NCBI RefSeq assembly: GCF_004151235.1
Contig: NZ_JUIV01000001.1
Coordinates: forward strand, 124,001 to 188,000
Direction of reading: 5' to 3'
DNA from: Flavobacterium anhuiense
Lineage (GTDB): Bacteria > Bacteroidota > Bacteroidia > Flavobacteriales > Flavobacteriaceae
Length of the DNA stretch: 64,000 nucleotides
Notes under the pieces: model-generated
Databases searched by the model: none
Told to the model about the DNA's origin: nothing
Seen by the model: the letters and a program-made list of their open reading frames with translations, nothing else
Shown: piece by piece, positions 18,170 to 27,047 of the stretch
Layout of the letters: every line of letters starts with the position of its first letter
Position numbering within the stretch: position 1 is the stretch's first letter
Made by a program: the position numbers and the translations under genes

Positions 18170-19402
18170 ATGAAAAAAATCGCTTTAATGATTGCTTTAA
18201 GTATTTCGAGTCTTGCTTTCAGCCAAGGAAATACCCATAAACAACAAGGAGGAAAATTTGAAGGATTGGCAATGACGCCTCCAATGGGCTGGAATTCGTG
18301 GAATACTTTTGCAACCAATATTGATGAAAAATTAGTAAAAGAAACTGCTGATATTATGGTTTCTTCGGGGTTAGCTGCTGCTGGATATAATTATATTGTA
18401 TTAGATGATGGTTGGATGACGCACGAGCGTGATGCAAATGGCGATTTGGTTCCCGATCCAGAAAAATTTCCAAGCGGAATGAAAGCGCTTATCGATTATG
18501 TGCATAGTAAAGGTTTAAAATTTGGATTGTATAATTGTGCAGGAACCAAAACCTGTGCAGGTTATCCAGGGACAAGAGGATATGAATATCAAGATGCAAG
18601 ATTTTATGCAAAACTTGGAATCGATTTTTTAAAATATGATTGGTGCAATACTGAAGGAATTACAGCAAAGGAAGCTTACACTACAATGAGCAATGCATTA
18701 AAAACAGCTGGAAGACCAATTGTTTTTAGCCTTTGCGAATGGGGAGACAATCGGCCGTGGGAATGGGGGAAACCGGTTGGGAATCTGTGGAGAATATCAG
18801 GAGATATTTATCCGTGTTTTGATTGCGAATTCAAACATCCAGAAAATTGGTCTTCTTGGGGATTTATGAAAATTGCCGATATGAGAAAAGATATTCGTAG
18901 ATATTCTGGTCCAGATCATTGGAATGATTTTGATATGATGGAAGTTGGAAACGAAATGAATGATACCGAAGATAAAACGCATTTTGCCATGTGGTGTATG
19001 CTTTCGTCGCCTTTATTTACAGGTAACGATTATAGAAAAATGTCAAAAGAGACTTTGGCAATTTTGACGAATAAAGAACTTCTTGCTGTAAATCAGGATA
19101 AACTTGGAATACAAGGATTTAAATATGTTATTTTAGATGGAGTAGAAGTATGGGTAAAACCTCTTTCTGATGGAGCTTGGGCAGTGAGTTTTGTAAATAG
19201 AACAGAAACATCAAAAAAACTTAATTTCGATTGGAAGAAAAATGTCATCAAAGATGCTGATTTTGGTTATGAAGCTGATTTTAGCAAAACAATTTTCAAA
19301 ATAAAAGATCTTTGGAAAAACAAAGAAATCGGAAATACAAAGAAAGTTTTTGTTGCAGAAATAGTTCCGCATGATGTTATTACCTTAAAACTAATCCCTT
19401 AA
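18170..19402 (+). CDS. GH27 alpha-galactosidase, exported
   Basis: Removes alpha-1,6-galactose side chains from galactomannan or its fragments. The 410-residue protein has a signal peptide (about 1-19, ending AFS-Q). GH27 blocks are TPPMGWNSWN (36-45), YIVLDDGWM, the nucleophile Asp157 in FLKYDWCN, the acid/base Asp212 in WRISGDI, and GPDHWNDFDMM. A C-terminal beta domain follows from about residue 310. It probably acts in the periplasm on imported oligosaccharides. The GH5 gene follows 11 bases later. Confidence 0.93.
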   Translation: MKKIALMIALSISSLAFSQGNTHKQQGGKFEGLAMTPPMGWNSWNTFATNIDEKLVKETADIMVSSGLAAAGYNYIVLDDGWMTHERDANGDLVPDPEKFPSGMKALIDYVHSKGLKFGLYNCAGTKTCAGYPGTRGYEYQDARFYAKLGIDFLKYDWCNTEGITAKEAYTTMSNALKTAGRPIVFSLCEWGDNRPWEWGKPVGNLWRISGDIYPCFDCEFKHPENWSSWGFMKIADMRKDIRRYSGPDHWNDFDMMEVGNEMNDTEDKTHFAMWCMLSSPLFTGNDYRKMSKETLAILTNKELLAVNQDKLGIQGFKYVILDGVEVWVKPLSDGAWAVSFVNRTETSKKLNFDWKKNVIKDADFGYEADFSKTIFKIKDLWKNKEIGNTKKVFVAEIVPHDVITLKLIP

Positions 19403-19413
19403 ATCAATACATT

Positions 19414-20379
19414 ATGAAATCAAAGTTTTGGTGTGCCGCCTTTTTGCTTTTGCTGTTTGTAAATATTTCAAAGGCACAATTTGTAAAAAAGCATGGACAG
19501 TTAAGTGTTCTTGGAACTCAGCTTGTAGATAAAGATAATAATCCAATTGTGCTCCGCGGATTAAGTTTTGGGTGGCATAGCATGTGGCCAAGGTTTTATA
19601 ACGAGAAAGCAGTAAGCTGGTTGAAAAAGGATTTTAATTGTAATGTTGTTCGTGCCGCAATGGGAATCGAACTTGGAGATTACTCCTATATAAAGGAACC
19701 GCAATTTTCCAAAGAGAAAATAGAAGCGGTTATAAATGGCGCTATAAAATCTGATATCTATGTAATTGTAGATTGGCATAGCCATAATATAAATCTGAAA
19801 GAAGCCAAGCAGTTTTTTGCAGAGATATCAAAAAAGTATGCCAAGTATCCTAATATTATATATGAAGTATTTAATGAGCCAGATTATGAAACTTGGTGGG
19901 AAGTGAAAAATTATGCGGAAGAAGTAATTCAAGTAATTCGTGAAAACGATCCTAATAATATTATTCTAGTTGGCTGTCCGCATTGGGATCAAGATATTGA
20001 TCTTCCGGCTGAAGATCCGATAAGAGGTTATGCCAACATAATGTATACTATGCATTTTTATGCTGCAACACATGGCAAAGAATTGAGAGATAGAACAGAT
20101 TTGGCGATTAAGAGAGGTTTGCCGGTTTTTATTTCTGAATCTGCTGGGATGGAAGCTTCTGGCGATGGACCTCTCAATTATAAAGCTTGGCAGGAATACA
20201 TGGATTGGATGGAGTCTAAAAAACTAAGTTGGATTACTTGGTCAGTATCAGATAAAGATGAAACTTGTTCTATTTTAAAAAAATCTGCTAAATCAGATGG
20301 AAAATGGAAAGATGACGATTTAAAAGAATCAGGAATTAAAGTGCGTGAATATTTAAGAAAATATAATAAAGAAGAATAA
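19414..20379 (+). CDS. GH5 endo-beta-1,4-glucanase-like enzyme (subfamily 2 type), exported
   Basis: The 321-residue protein has a signal peptide (about 1-21, SKAQ) and a single TIM-barrel catalytic domain. The start HGQLSVLGTQLVD, LRGLSFGWH, YVIVDWHSHN, YEVFNEP (acid/base Glu155), MYTMHFYAATHG and VFISESAG (nucleophile Glu242) are the pattern of bacterial GH5_2 cellulases. In a mannan locus it most likely cuts the beta-1,4 backbone of glucomannan next to glucose units, so the target polymer may be galactoglucomannan, not pure galactomannan. Last gene of the plus arm; a strong terminator follows. Confidence 0.88.
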   Translation: MKSKFWCAAFLLLLFVNISKAQFVKKHGQLSVLGTQLVDKDNNPIVLRGLSFGWHSMWPRFYNEKAVSWLKKDFNCNVVRAAMGIELGDYSYIKEPQFSKEKIEAVINGAIKSDIYVIVDWHSHNINLKEAKQFFAEISKKYAKYPNIIYEVFNEPDYETWWEVKNYAEEVIQVIRENDPNNIILVGCPHWDQDIDLPAEDPIRGYANIMYTMHFYAATHGKELRDRTDLAIKRGLPVFISESAGMEASGDGPLNYKAWQEYMDWMESKKLSWITWSVSDKDETCSILKKSAKSDGKWKDDDLKESGIKVREYLRKYNKEE

Positions 20380-20983
20380 ATTATTTCAAGTCATTTATAT
20401 AAAAGTCAGTTCGTTTAAATGAACTGACTTTTTTTGTTTTGTTGATTTTTCTATATGATAAAATCACTCCCTAATCTTATATAAAGAAGTGTTTTGTAAG
20501 GGTTGTATTTGTAGGAATTTATTCTTCGTGAAAATAGCCTCTATTTTAATGTTTTTATTATTCTTGTTTTTGTTTGGTTTTTTAAATTTTTAATATAACC
20601 CCATATTTTTACGGGGTGTTTTGTTTTTTAAATTGTTTTACAGGTGTTTTTTGTCTAATTTTTGTAGTAATTTTTACTTTAACCTATGTAAAAATGGTAA
20701 AATTTGATTGAAATGCGTTATTGAATTTTCAAAAACAATTATCTATAAATGTCAAATCACGATTATTGGCGAATTAATTTTTGTAATCCATAATTCTTCG
20801 TCTAAAACATCAAAAAAGCACTTTTGAATTATTCTACTCATACAAAAGTTAATAAATTCGCTAATGAAAATGATGATGATTTGAAGGCGCATGAAAGGTT
20901 TTAGAAATGACTTATACTATTAAATAGATATATAAAAGATTAACTAACCAGAATCAATTAATAACTAAAAACCAATTTAAAAC
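20380..20983. other. Long non-coding region before the porin gene
   Basis: Holds the terminator of the mannan locus at its left end (20401-20437) and otherwise no convincing gene, tRNA or repeat. Two TAATTTTTG words (20656-20664 and 20776-20784) resemble -7 elements with one extra base. The length upstream of the porin start leaves room for a long leader or small RNA. Confidence 0.55.
20401..20437 (+). terminator. Terminator of the mannan-locus plus arm
   Basis: Perfect 12-bp arms aaaagtcagttc (20401-20412) and gaactgactttt (20421-20432), an 8-base loop, then a T-run. Confidence 0.9.
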
Positions 20984-22072
20984 ATGAAAAAAGCATTTCA
21001 CATTTTAGCCGCGATGTTAACAAGTTCTTTTGCCTTTGCCCAAGAAGATGAAACAGCCACTCCGGCAACCACATGGGGAGGTTCTGCAGATGCGTACTAT
21101 AAATATGATTTTTCAAAACAGATGAATGGATTGACGAGCTTTACCAACTCACAGAATTCATTCGAATTAGGAATGGCATCTATCGAAGCAGGTCATACTT
21201 TTGGAAAAGCTTCAGTTTTTGTAGACTTAGGTTTCGGAAAAAGAGCAGCAGAATTTTCATATAATGAAACACCAGACAAAGATGCAAGTGCAAAATTTTT
21301 AATTAAACAATTATATTTTACATATAATTTGACCGATGAATTTAAAGTAGTAGCGGGTAGTTTCGGAACCCATATCGGCTATGAAGTATTAGATGCGGTA
21401 GATAATAAAAACTACAGTATGTCTTATGCGTTTTCTTATGGACCGTTTTTTAATACAGGGGTAAAAGCACAATATACTTCTGGCAAATTTACAGCCATGT
21501 TAGGATTAACCAACCCGACAGACTTTAAATCGGCTATGGATGCGGGCTCTTATCAAAAAACGTTCATTGGACAAGTAGGATATATAGGTGATACAGGAAG
21601 CGCTTATTTGAATTTTACAACAGGAAGTACTAACCCAATACCAGGAAGTACGATTCCAGTTTCTGACGAAAATAAAACGCAATTTGATTTAACAGCTTCT
21701 AAAGCAATTTCAGATAGTTTTTCACTTGGATTAAATGCAACTTATGCTAAAACTAAAAATGATTTTGACAGTAATTTAGACGGAGATTGGTTTTCTTTGG
21801 TAGGATATGCTACTTATTCTTTCAATCCAGCATTGCTTTTAGCTTACAGAATGGAATATTTTGATGCTAAAGATGCAGCTCCAAGTTTAGGAACTTTGGC
21901 GGGATCAAATGTATTTGCTAACACTGTTTCTTTAAATTACAAAGTTGGAAAACTAACTATAATTCCTGAGCTAAGATACGATGCGGCATCTGAAGATATA
22001 TTTTTAGATAAAGATGCATTGCCAACAGGCGGTAGCTTCTTTGCCTTAATTGCAACAACATACTCTTTCTAG
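20984..22072 (+). CDS. Outer-membrane porin (OmpL-like beta-barrel porin-2 family)
   Basis: A 362-residue outer-membrane protein with a signal peptide (SSFAFAQ, about 1-19) and a final aromatic residue (TYSF), as expected for a barrel. WGGSADAYYKYDF, FVDLGFGKRA, FGTHIGYEVLDAVDN and NYSMSYAFSYGPFFNTGVK resemble the porin-2 family found in Bacteroidota. Such porins are often next to ammonium-transporter and PII genes, but none are here. It is preceded by 604 non-coding bases and closed by a hairpin at 22106-22145. Substrate unknown. Confidence 0.8.
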   Translation: MKKAFHILAAMLTSSFAFAQEDETATPATTWGGSADAYYKYDFSKQMNGLTSFTNSQNSFELGMASIEAGHTFGKASVFVDLGFGKRAAEFSYNETPDKDASAKFLIKQLYFTYNLTDEFKVVAGSFGTHIGYEVLDAVDNKNYSMSYAFSYGPFFNTGVKAQYTSGKFTAMLGLTNPTDFKSAMDAGSYQKTFIGQVGYIGDTGSAYLNFTTGSTNPIPGSTIPVSDENKTQFDLTASKAISDSFSLGLNATYAKTKNDFDSNLDGDWFSLVGYATYSFNPALLLAYRMEYFDAKDAAPSLGTLAGSNVFANTVSLNYKVGKLTIIPELRYDAASEDIFLDKDALPTGGSFFALIATTYSF

Positions 22073-22105
22073 AGATAAAGATTGATATTTTTTTTTTTTT
22101 TTTGG

Positions 22106-22145
22106 AGCTGTCGAAACATATTTATGTTTTGGCAGCTTTTTTATT
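22106..22145 (+). terminator. Terminator after the porin gene
   Basis: Arms 22106-22120 and 22123-22137 pair with two G-T wobbles and are followed by T-rich sequence. A 16-base T homopolymer (22088-22103) lies just before the hairpin. Confidence 0.75.
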
Positions 22146-22184
22146 TGTTTCAAGTTTGAAGTTTGATGTTGAATAGTTGATAAT

Positions 22185-22264
22185 CATTCCGTAGGAATGT
22201 TTTGTCGGTAGAAATTGAATTGATGGTCAGGAGGTTACGCGTTCCGTAGGAACGTTTGATTGGT
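22185..22264. repeat. Two tandem 'ttccgtaggaa' hairpins
   Basis: cattccgtaggaatg (22185-22199) and cgttccgtaggaacg (22240-22254) are small palindromes differing by compensating changes on both arms, each followed by a similar word (gtcggtag / gattggtag). The compensation argues that the stem itself is conserved. Confidence 0.7.
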
Positions 22265-22296
22265 AGTCGAAAACAATAAATCTTCCATAATAAACA

Positions 22297-22337
22297 AAAA
22301 AAAGCGTTTCTGTATTTTTTACAGAAACGCTTTTTTT
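22297..22337. terminator. Bidirectional terminator
   Basis: Perfect 18-bp arms with A-run on one side and T-run on the other, 5-base loop (arms 22297-22314 and 22320-22337). Serves the amidase gene on the minus strand, ending 20 bases away, and backs up the porin terminator. Confidence 0.92.
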
Positions 22338-22356
22338 ATTATTAACTGTTGAGCTT

Positions 22357-23262
22357 TTATTGAACCTGTTTTTTATAAATCGAATAAATCGTATCAATTG
22401 TTTTTCTATCTAAAACCGAAGTTGCATCAGTTTGAATGTAATGCAGTTTAAATGCCTGAATCGCTGCGGTTAAGTTTTTGGTGTTATAACCGATAATTCT
22501 CAATGCAGGTTCAATTTTAAAATCAAAAGGAGCTGGTTCTAAAACTTCGTCTGGCCAGATTCCGAATCCTTTTTCTGCTAAGGTTTTCCAAGGAAATAAA
22601 GCACTTGGATCTTGTTTCCTTCCAGGAGCAATATCTGCGTGACCTAAAAAGTTTTGTGTCGGAATATTGTAATCCTTTTTCAATTTGGTCAACAAAGCCA
22701 CTAAACTGCTGATTTGAGCTTCCGTAAAAGGCTTGAATCCATTGTTGTCTAATTCAATACCAATAGAACAAGAGTTTAAATCGGTTGTTTTTCCCCAAGT
22801 AGAATTTCCGGCATGCCATGCTCTTAAATAATCATTGAGCATTTGCACTACTTTTCCGTTTTCAGAAATAATATAATGTGCACTTACTTGAGTTTTTGTT
22901 TTTGTAAAAGTATTAATCGTTTGCTGAAGCGAATCTTGAGCAGTATGATGAATAATAACAAAACTTGGCTTTCTTAGATTGAAGTTTACTGTACCAATCC
23001 ATTCAGTGTTAATGCCGTTCTGTAAATAAGTTGAATTTGTCTTTGATAAAGTATCTTTTATAATTCTCAGCTGCTGTGCATACGAAGTATCAATAACAAC
23101 AGGTGAAACTGCTGGAATTGGTTTGGCTTCTTTGCTTGTAATCTGGTTTTCTAAATTTTTTAGCTGCTGATCATAAGCTTTTTCAGTATTCTTGTACGGA
23201 TTTGTAGAACAAGCACTGACAATAACAGCTAGAATCAGATAACAAAAATGTTTTTTTGTCAT
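22357..23262 (-). CDS. N-acetylmuramoyl-L-alanine amidase (Amidase_2), lipoprotein
   Basis: Cleaves the lactoyl-peptide amide bond of peptidoglycan in the periplasm. The 301-residue protein has a lipobox (LAVIVSAC, Cys18), a linker with coiled-coil character to about residue 80, then the zinc amidase domain. Ligands expected from AmpD-type enzymes are His105 in VIIHHTA, His208 in FLGHADI and Asp218 in GRKQDP; the substrate-side motifs SAHYIISENG and RAWHAGNSTW are present. A C-terminal tail of about 70 residues follows. Likely in peptidoglycan turnover. It shares a direction with the small exported protein and rimO upstream. Confidence 0.9.
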   Translation of the reverse strand: MTKKHFCYLILAVIVSACSTNPYKNTEKAYDQQLKNLENQITSKEAKPIPAVSPVVIDTSYAQQLRIIKDTLSKTNSTYLQNGINTEWIGTVNFNLRKPSFVIIHHTAQDSLQQTINTFTKTKTQVSAHYIISENGKVVQMLNDYLRAWHAGNSTWGKTTDLNSCSIGIELDNNGFKPFTEAQISSLVALLTKLKKDYNIPTQNFLGHADIAPGRKQDPSALFPWKTLAEKGFGIWPDEVLEPAPFDFKIEPALRIIGYNTKNLTAAIQAFKLHYIQTDATSVLDRKTIDTIYSIYKKQVQ

Positions 23263-23290
23263 AATTCGTTGTTTTATAGGTTAATAACGA

Positions 23291-23866
23291 TTATTCTGAT
23301 ATTTTCGTATCTGGAGTGTCTTTTACTTCTTTTGCTTCTTTTGAAGCTTCTCTAGAATCTTTATCTTTTTTCTTTTTAGATTTAGTCTTTTTCACTTCTT
23401 TTAAAGTATCCATAAAAGTTTTGTACTTTTCAATTTGGTCTGGATTTAAAAAGGCCGTAATTTTTTTATCGGTACTTTCTCGTAAAGCTTTTATCTGCTC
23501 AATTTTTTGATCTTGGTTGCTACTTTCATTTTTTAATAAAATGCCTTGCTCTCGTATACTCTCTGCCAAAACATTAGTAATAGCAATTGCTTGTAATTCA
23601 TCTAGATTTACTTGCGGTTTCATTTGTTCTACAATCATTCCTGCAGTTTCTTCAGGCGGAGTTTCTTTAGGTTTGCTTTGGGAACCCTGCTGTTGTCCAG
23701 CCATCATACTTCTATCCATACCCATTCCGCCACCTCTTCCATAGCCATTGCCGTAACCACCATATCCACCACCATATCCATTATTGTATCCGCTGCCATA
23801 TTGGGCAGAAACAGTAAAACTGAATAAGCTAAAAACTAAAATAAATAAAGTTTGAAAAGGTTTCAT
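23291..23866 (-). CDS. Exported Gly/Tyr-rich protein with a Lys-rich tail, unknown function
   Basis: I start it at the ATG at 23866 (MKPFQTLFIL...), which opens a clean signal peptide ending VSAQ; an upstream in-frame start would add nine residues before it. The mature protein of about 170 residues has a Gly/Tyr/Asn repeat region (YNNGYGGGYGGYGNGYG), a Met/Gln patch, a helical region (VNLDELQAIAITNVLAESIREQ, KIEQIKALRESTDKKI, FLNPDQIEKYKTFM) and a charged tail of Lys/Asp/Glu runs. The helical part resembles LTXXQ/Spy-type periplasmic proteins in composition, but I cannot assign a family. Confidence 0.7.
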   Translation of the reverse strand: MKPFQTLFILVFSLFSFTVSAQYGSGYNNGYGGGYGGYGNGYGRGGGMGMDRSMMAGQQQGSQSKPKETPPEETAGMIVEQMKPQVNLDELQAIAITNVLAESIREQGILLKNESSNQDQKIEQIKALRESTDKKITAFLNPDQIEKYKTFMDTLKEVKKTKSKKKKDKDSREASKEAKEVKDTPDTKISE

Positions 23867-23908
23867 AAAAGTATTTTTATCTGTGATTAACAATTGTTCA
23901 GTGTAAAT

Positions 23909-25222
23909 TTAAGCAGGTTCTCCGTATAAATCAAATTCTGTTGCTTCAATTATCTTGATATTAACAAATTCGCCAGTTTTTACGTAATGCTTAGAAGCAT
24001 CAATAAGAACTTCATTGTCAACATCTGGGCTGTCAAATTCTGTACGTCCAACAAAATGAGCACCTTCTTTTCTGTCAATGATACATCTAAATACTTTGCC
24101 TACTTTCTCCTGATTCAAATCCCAAGAAATTTGAGATTGAAGTTCCATAATTTCGTTTGCTCTAGCTTGTTTTACATCGTCTGGAACATCATCTTCTAAT
24201 AAATACGCATGAGTATTTTCCTCATGAGAATAAGCAAAACATCCCATTCTGTCAAATTTCATTTCTTGAACAAAATCTTTCAAAATTTCAAAATCTTCTT
24301 GAGTTTCACCAGGATAACCAACAATAAGAGTAGTTCTAATTGCCATTCCAGGAACTGCAGTGCGGAAATCTTTTAGCAACTGAGTTGTTTTAGCCTGAGT
24401 TGTACCACGACGCATTGATTTCAAAATAGAATCTGAGATGTGCTGTAGCGGAATATCAATATAGTTGCAAATTTTAGGTTCGCGTTTCATTACTTCCAAA
24501 ACATCCATAGGGAAACCCGTAGGGAAGGCGTAGTGCAAACGAATCCATTCAATTCCTTCCACTTTTACCAAAGCTTCAAGTAATTCAGCAAGATTTCTTT
24601 TTTTATAAAGATCAAGACCGTAATACGTTAAGTCTTGAGCAATTAAGATTAATTCTTTAACCCCGTTTTTAGCTAAACCTTCTGCTTCTTTAACCAATTT
24701 CTCTATTGGCTGAGAAACGTGAGAACCTCTCATTAACGGAATCGCACAAAAACTGCAAGGTCTGTCGCATCCTTCTGCAATTTTCAAATAAGCATAATTT
24801 TTTGGAGTTGTAGTCAAACGCTCTCCAAGCAATTCGTGTTTATAGTCGGCTCCTAGAGCTTTTAATAGCTGAGGTAATTCTGTTGTTCCAAAATATTGGT
24901 CAACGTTCGGAATTTCTTTTTCTAAATCTGGTCTGTAACGTTCAGACAAACATCCTGTTACAAAAACTTTGTCAACAAGTCCTTTATCTTTTTTGTCTGC
25001 ATATTCCAAAATCATATTTACCGATTCTGCTTTTGCATTATCAATAAATCCGCAAGTATTAATTACAATAATGTTTCCTTCTTTTTCTGCAGGAGCTTCA
25101 TGTTCAACCTCTTTTCCATTTGCGCGAAGCTGTCCCATTAGGACTTCACTATCATATACATTTTTTGAACACCCAAGAGTGATTACGTTAATTTTGTTCT
25201 TTTTTAAAGACTTGGTTCTCAT
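23909..25222 (-). CDS. rimO: Ribosomal protein uS12 methylthiotransferase RimO
   Basis: Adds a methylthio group to the conserved Asp of ribosomal protein S12. The 437 residues have the UPF0004 domain with three cluster cysteines (Cys18 in LGCSKN, Cys57 in NTCGFI, Cys91 in TGCLSER), the radical SAM motif GCDRPCSFC (Cys152, 156, 159), and a C-terminal TRAM domain. The SKNVYDSE segment favours RimO over the tRNA enzyme MiaB. A TAATTTTG -7 element lies 20 bases upstream of the start. Confidence 0.95.
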   Translation of the reverse strand: MRTKSLKKNKINVITLGCSKNVYDSEVLMGQLRANGKEVEHEAPAEKEGNIIVINTCGFIDNAKAESVNMILEYADKKDKGLVDKVFVTGCLSERYRPDLEKEIPNVDQYFGTTELPQLLKALGADYKHELLGERLTTTPKNYAYLKIAEGCDRPCSFCAIPLMRGSHVSQPIEKLVKEAEGLAKNGVKELILIAQDLTYYGLDLYKKRNLAELLEALVKVEGIEWIRLHYAFPTGFPMDVLEVMKREPKICNYIDIPLQHISDSILKSMRRGTTQAKTTQLLKDFRTAVPGMAIRTTLIVGYPGETQEDFEILKDFVQEMKFDRMGCFAYSHEENTHAYLLEDDVPDDVKQARANEIMELQSQISWDLNQEKVGKVFRCIIDRKEGAHFVGRTEFDSPDVDNEVLIDASKHYVKTGEFVNIKIIEATEFDLYGEPA

Positions 25223-25241
25223 ACTTTTATAAATTGGAGTG

Positions 25242-25249
25242 CAAAATTA
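25242..25249 (-). promoter_or_regulatory. Candidate -7 element for rimO
   Basis: TAATTTTG read on the minus strand, 19 bases before the ATG. The same octamer precedes the minus-strand genes starting at 28052, 48656 and 54648. A well-spaced -33 TTG is not obvious. Confidence 0.4.
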
Positions 25250-25370
25250 CACTTTTTTTATTCAAACCACACTAGTTTGCAGTTTGTTTTAGCTGTTTTT
25301 TATGAAGATGACTGGTTTGGTTGTTCGTGTTTTTTGAGTTGAATTTGAAATAAAGGTTTTTATTGAATGA

Positions 25371-25405
25371 TAAAAAAAATCCGCCAAGTAAAACCTGACG
25401 GAAAT
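25371..25405 (-). terminator. Terminator after the OmpP1-like gene
   Basis: On the minus strand the stem tccgtca...tggcgga (25380-25402, one G-T pair) is followed by eight T (25372-25379 as A on plus). Confidence 0.75.
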
Positions 25406-25430
25406 TTCAATCATCTATTTTGATTTTTAA

Positions 25431-27008
25431 TTACAATTCAAATAATAAAGTCATGGTGACATTGTTTAATTTCGAAGTGATGTTGGCTCCGTTTGTAAAA
25501 CCTGGTGATGCTAAAAAAGCTTCTTTGGATTTTCTTTCTAAGTAAGAATAAGCTAAATCCAACTTAGTAGATCCGAAATTATATCCCAAACCAGCAGAAT
25601 AGCTATTTAAATCTCCAACTGTGATTCCGTTTTTGTACGGACTTCCTTCATAACGGTATCCGCCTCGTAAACTTAGTTGTTTGATTTTGTATTCTCCACC
25701 AATACGAAGTTCGCCTGTGCTGGTAAGAGTATTGTCTATTTGGTTATTAATACCACCAAAGCCAGCGTTAGCAGGTTTGAATTTAGCGTTTCCGTAGTTT
25801 CTTATGCCGTAGTCAATACTTAGTAAACCAGATTTGCCAAATATGTATGCGGCGCTAAAAGTCCATTTATCAGGTGTTTGTAACGTGTAAGGTTCGTAGA
25901 TATTTACAACGTCAGGGCTTACATTTGCATTTAAAATTGGTCCTCCTGCTGCTTGTCTTGTAGTATATACACTTTGTGTAAGTTCATCGTATAGTTCGTA
26001 CCAAGTGTTAGATTCATATGCTACACCAAGTCTAAAATTATCAGTTACTTTTCCTATTGCTCCAAGTTGAAAAGAGAATCCGTTTCCGTAAGTATATAAG
26101 TCATTGTTAAAGCTTATGCTTGATATTGTTGCGTTAGATTGAAGTGGACTGTTATTGTATTCATAGAAATTTGTTGATCTTCTATAGTCTGTAATGTGAA
26201 GGTTTAAATTGGCTCCTAAGTATAATCGGTCTTTATACGATGTTGCGATATTAAAGCTTACTTTGCTATTGTAGCCTCTTGTGTATATATCATTTGTTTG
26301 GTAGTACCTGCCGTTTTTTGGAACATTTGTATAATAGGTGCTATTTGGATTGTTTGCTTCGTCAATTGCTATAATGCTTCCAAGATTACCTAATAGTGCT
26401 TGTTGTGCAGAAAAGCCGCTTAGGTTTGGGTATTGGCCGTTTGGGAAATTGGATCCTAAATATTGGTATAAATCAGATGCTGTTTCGTTTGGTTGTAAAG
26501 TAACAAATTCCTGTGGGACTGGAGCACCTCCATTGCTGTAGTTTGCATAATCTAGAAAATATCCATCTACAGAATTAGTTCCAGTTCCCGAAGAGAAAAT
26601 TTCGTTATTAAAATTATTAGTGTTTTCGTATGTTGCGCCAATAGAGATTTTGTTCCATTTCACATTCGGATTATGGTTTTTAAATACAAAAACACCGCCT
26701 GCTTGGTTTAAGATAAAAGAGTTTTCTTTATCTGTGGTTTGAGGACCGAAATAGCTGGATTTGTTCTTGATGTTCTGATTGCTGAAGGAAAAACCAACTT
26801 GATTGCTGTTGAAAATTGCTGATCCAGCAGGGTTAACGCTTAAGGACGAAATGTCTCCCCCAACCGCTCCAAAAGCACCGCTCATCGCTCTATAACGTGC
26901 AGTTCCTGTAAGGTTTTCTTGGGAAAAACGCAAAGCATCTGAAACATCTTGAGAATATGACGCGCTGACAGTTAGTCCTGTTATAAATAGGAAAAGTATT
27001 TTTTTCAT
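25431..27008 (-). CDS. OmpP1/FadL/TodX-like outer-membrane transport protein
   Basis: A 525-residue barrel protein with a signal peptide (about 1-19, ASYSQ). The mature N-terminus DALRFSQENLTGTARYRAMSGAFGAVGGDISSLSVNPAG is typical of the family, whose FadL member carries long-chain fatty acids and whose flavobacterial members are often listed as hemin receptors without direct proof. The chain ends in FEL, an aromatic-containing barrel terminus. It follows the Gly-rich lipoprotein gene by 39 bases, so the two are probably co-transcribed. Confidence 0.85.
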   Translation of the reverse strand: MKKILFLFITGLTVSASYSQDVSDALRFSQENLTGTARYRAMSGAFGAVGGDISSLSVNPAGSAIFNSNQVGFSFSNQNIKNKSSYFGPQTTDKENSFILNQAGGVFVFKNHNPNVKWNKISIGATYENTNNFNNEIFSSGTGTNSVDGYFLDYANYSNGGAPVPQEFVTLQPNETASDLYQYLGSNFPNGQYPNLSGFSAQQALLGNLGSIIAIDEANNPNSTYYTNVPKNGRYYQTNDIYTRGYNSKVSFNIATSYKDRLYLGANLNLHITDYRRSTNFYEYNNSPLQSNATISSISFNNDLYTYGNGFSFQLGAIGKVTDNFRLGVAYESNTWYELYDELTQSVYTTRQAAGGPILNANVSPDVVNIYEPYTLQTPDKWTFSAAYIFGKSGLLSIDYGIRNYGNAKFKPANAGFGGINNQIDNTLTSTGELRIGGEYKIKQLSLRGGYRYEGSPYKNGITVGDLNSYSAGLGYNFGSTKLDLAYSYLERKSKEAFLASPGFTNGANITSKLNNVTMTLLFEL

Positions 27009-27047
27009 TTTGATTAGTTTTAGTTCGAATTTAAGTGTGCTGAGGGA

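Noticed and set aside
23867-23893. N-terminal extension of the Gly/Tyr-rich exported protein
   Set aside because: Starting at 23866 gives a normal signal peptide; the nine upstream residues would precede and spoil it.
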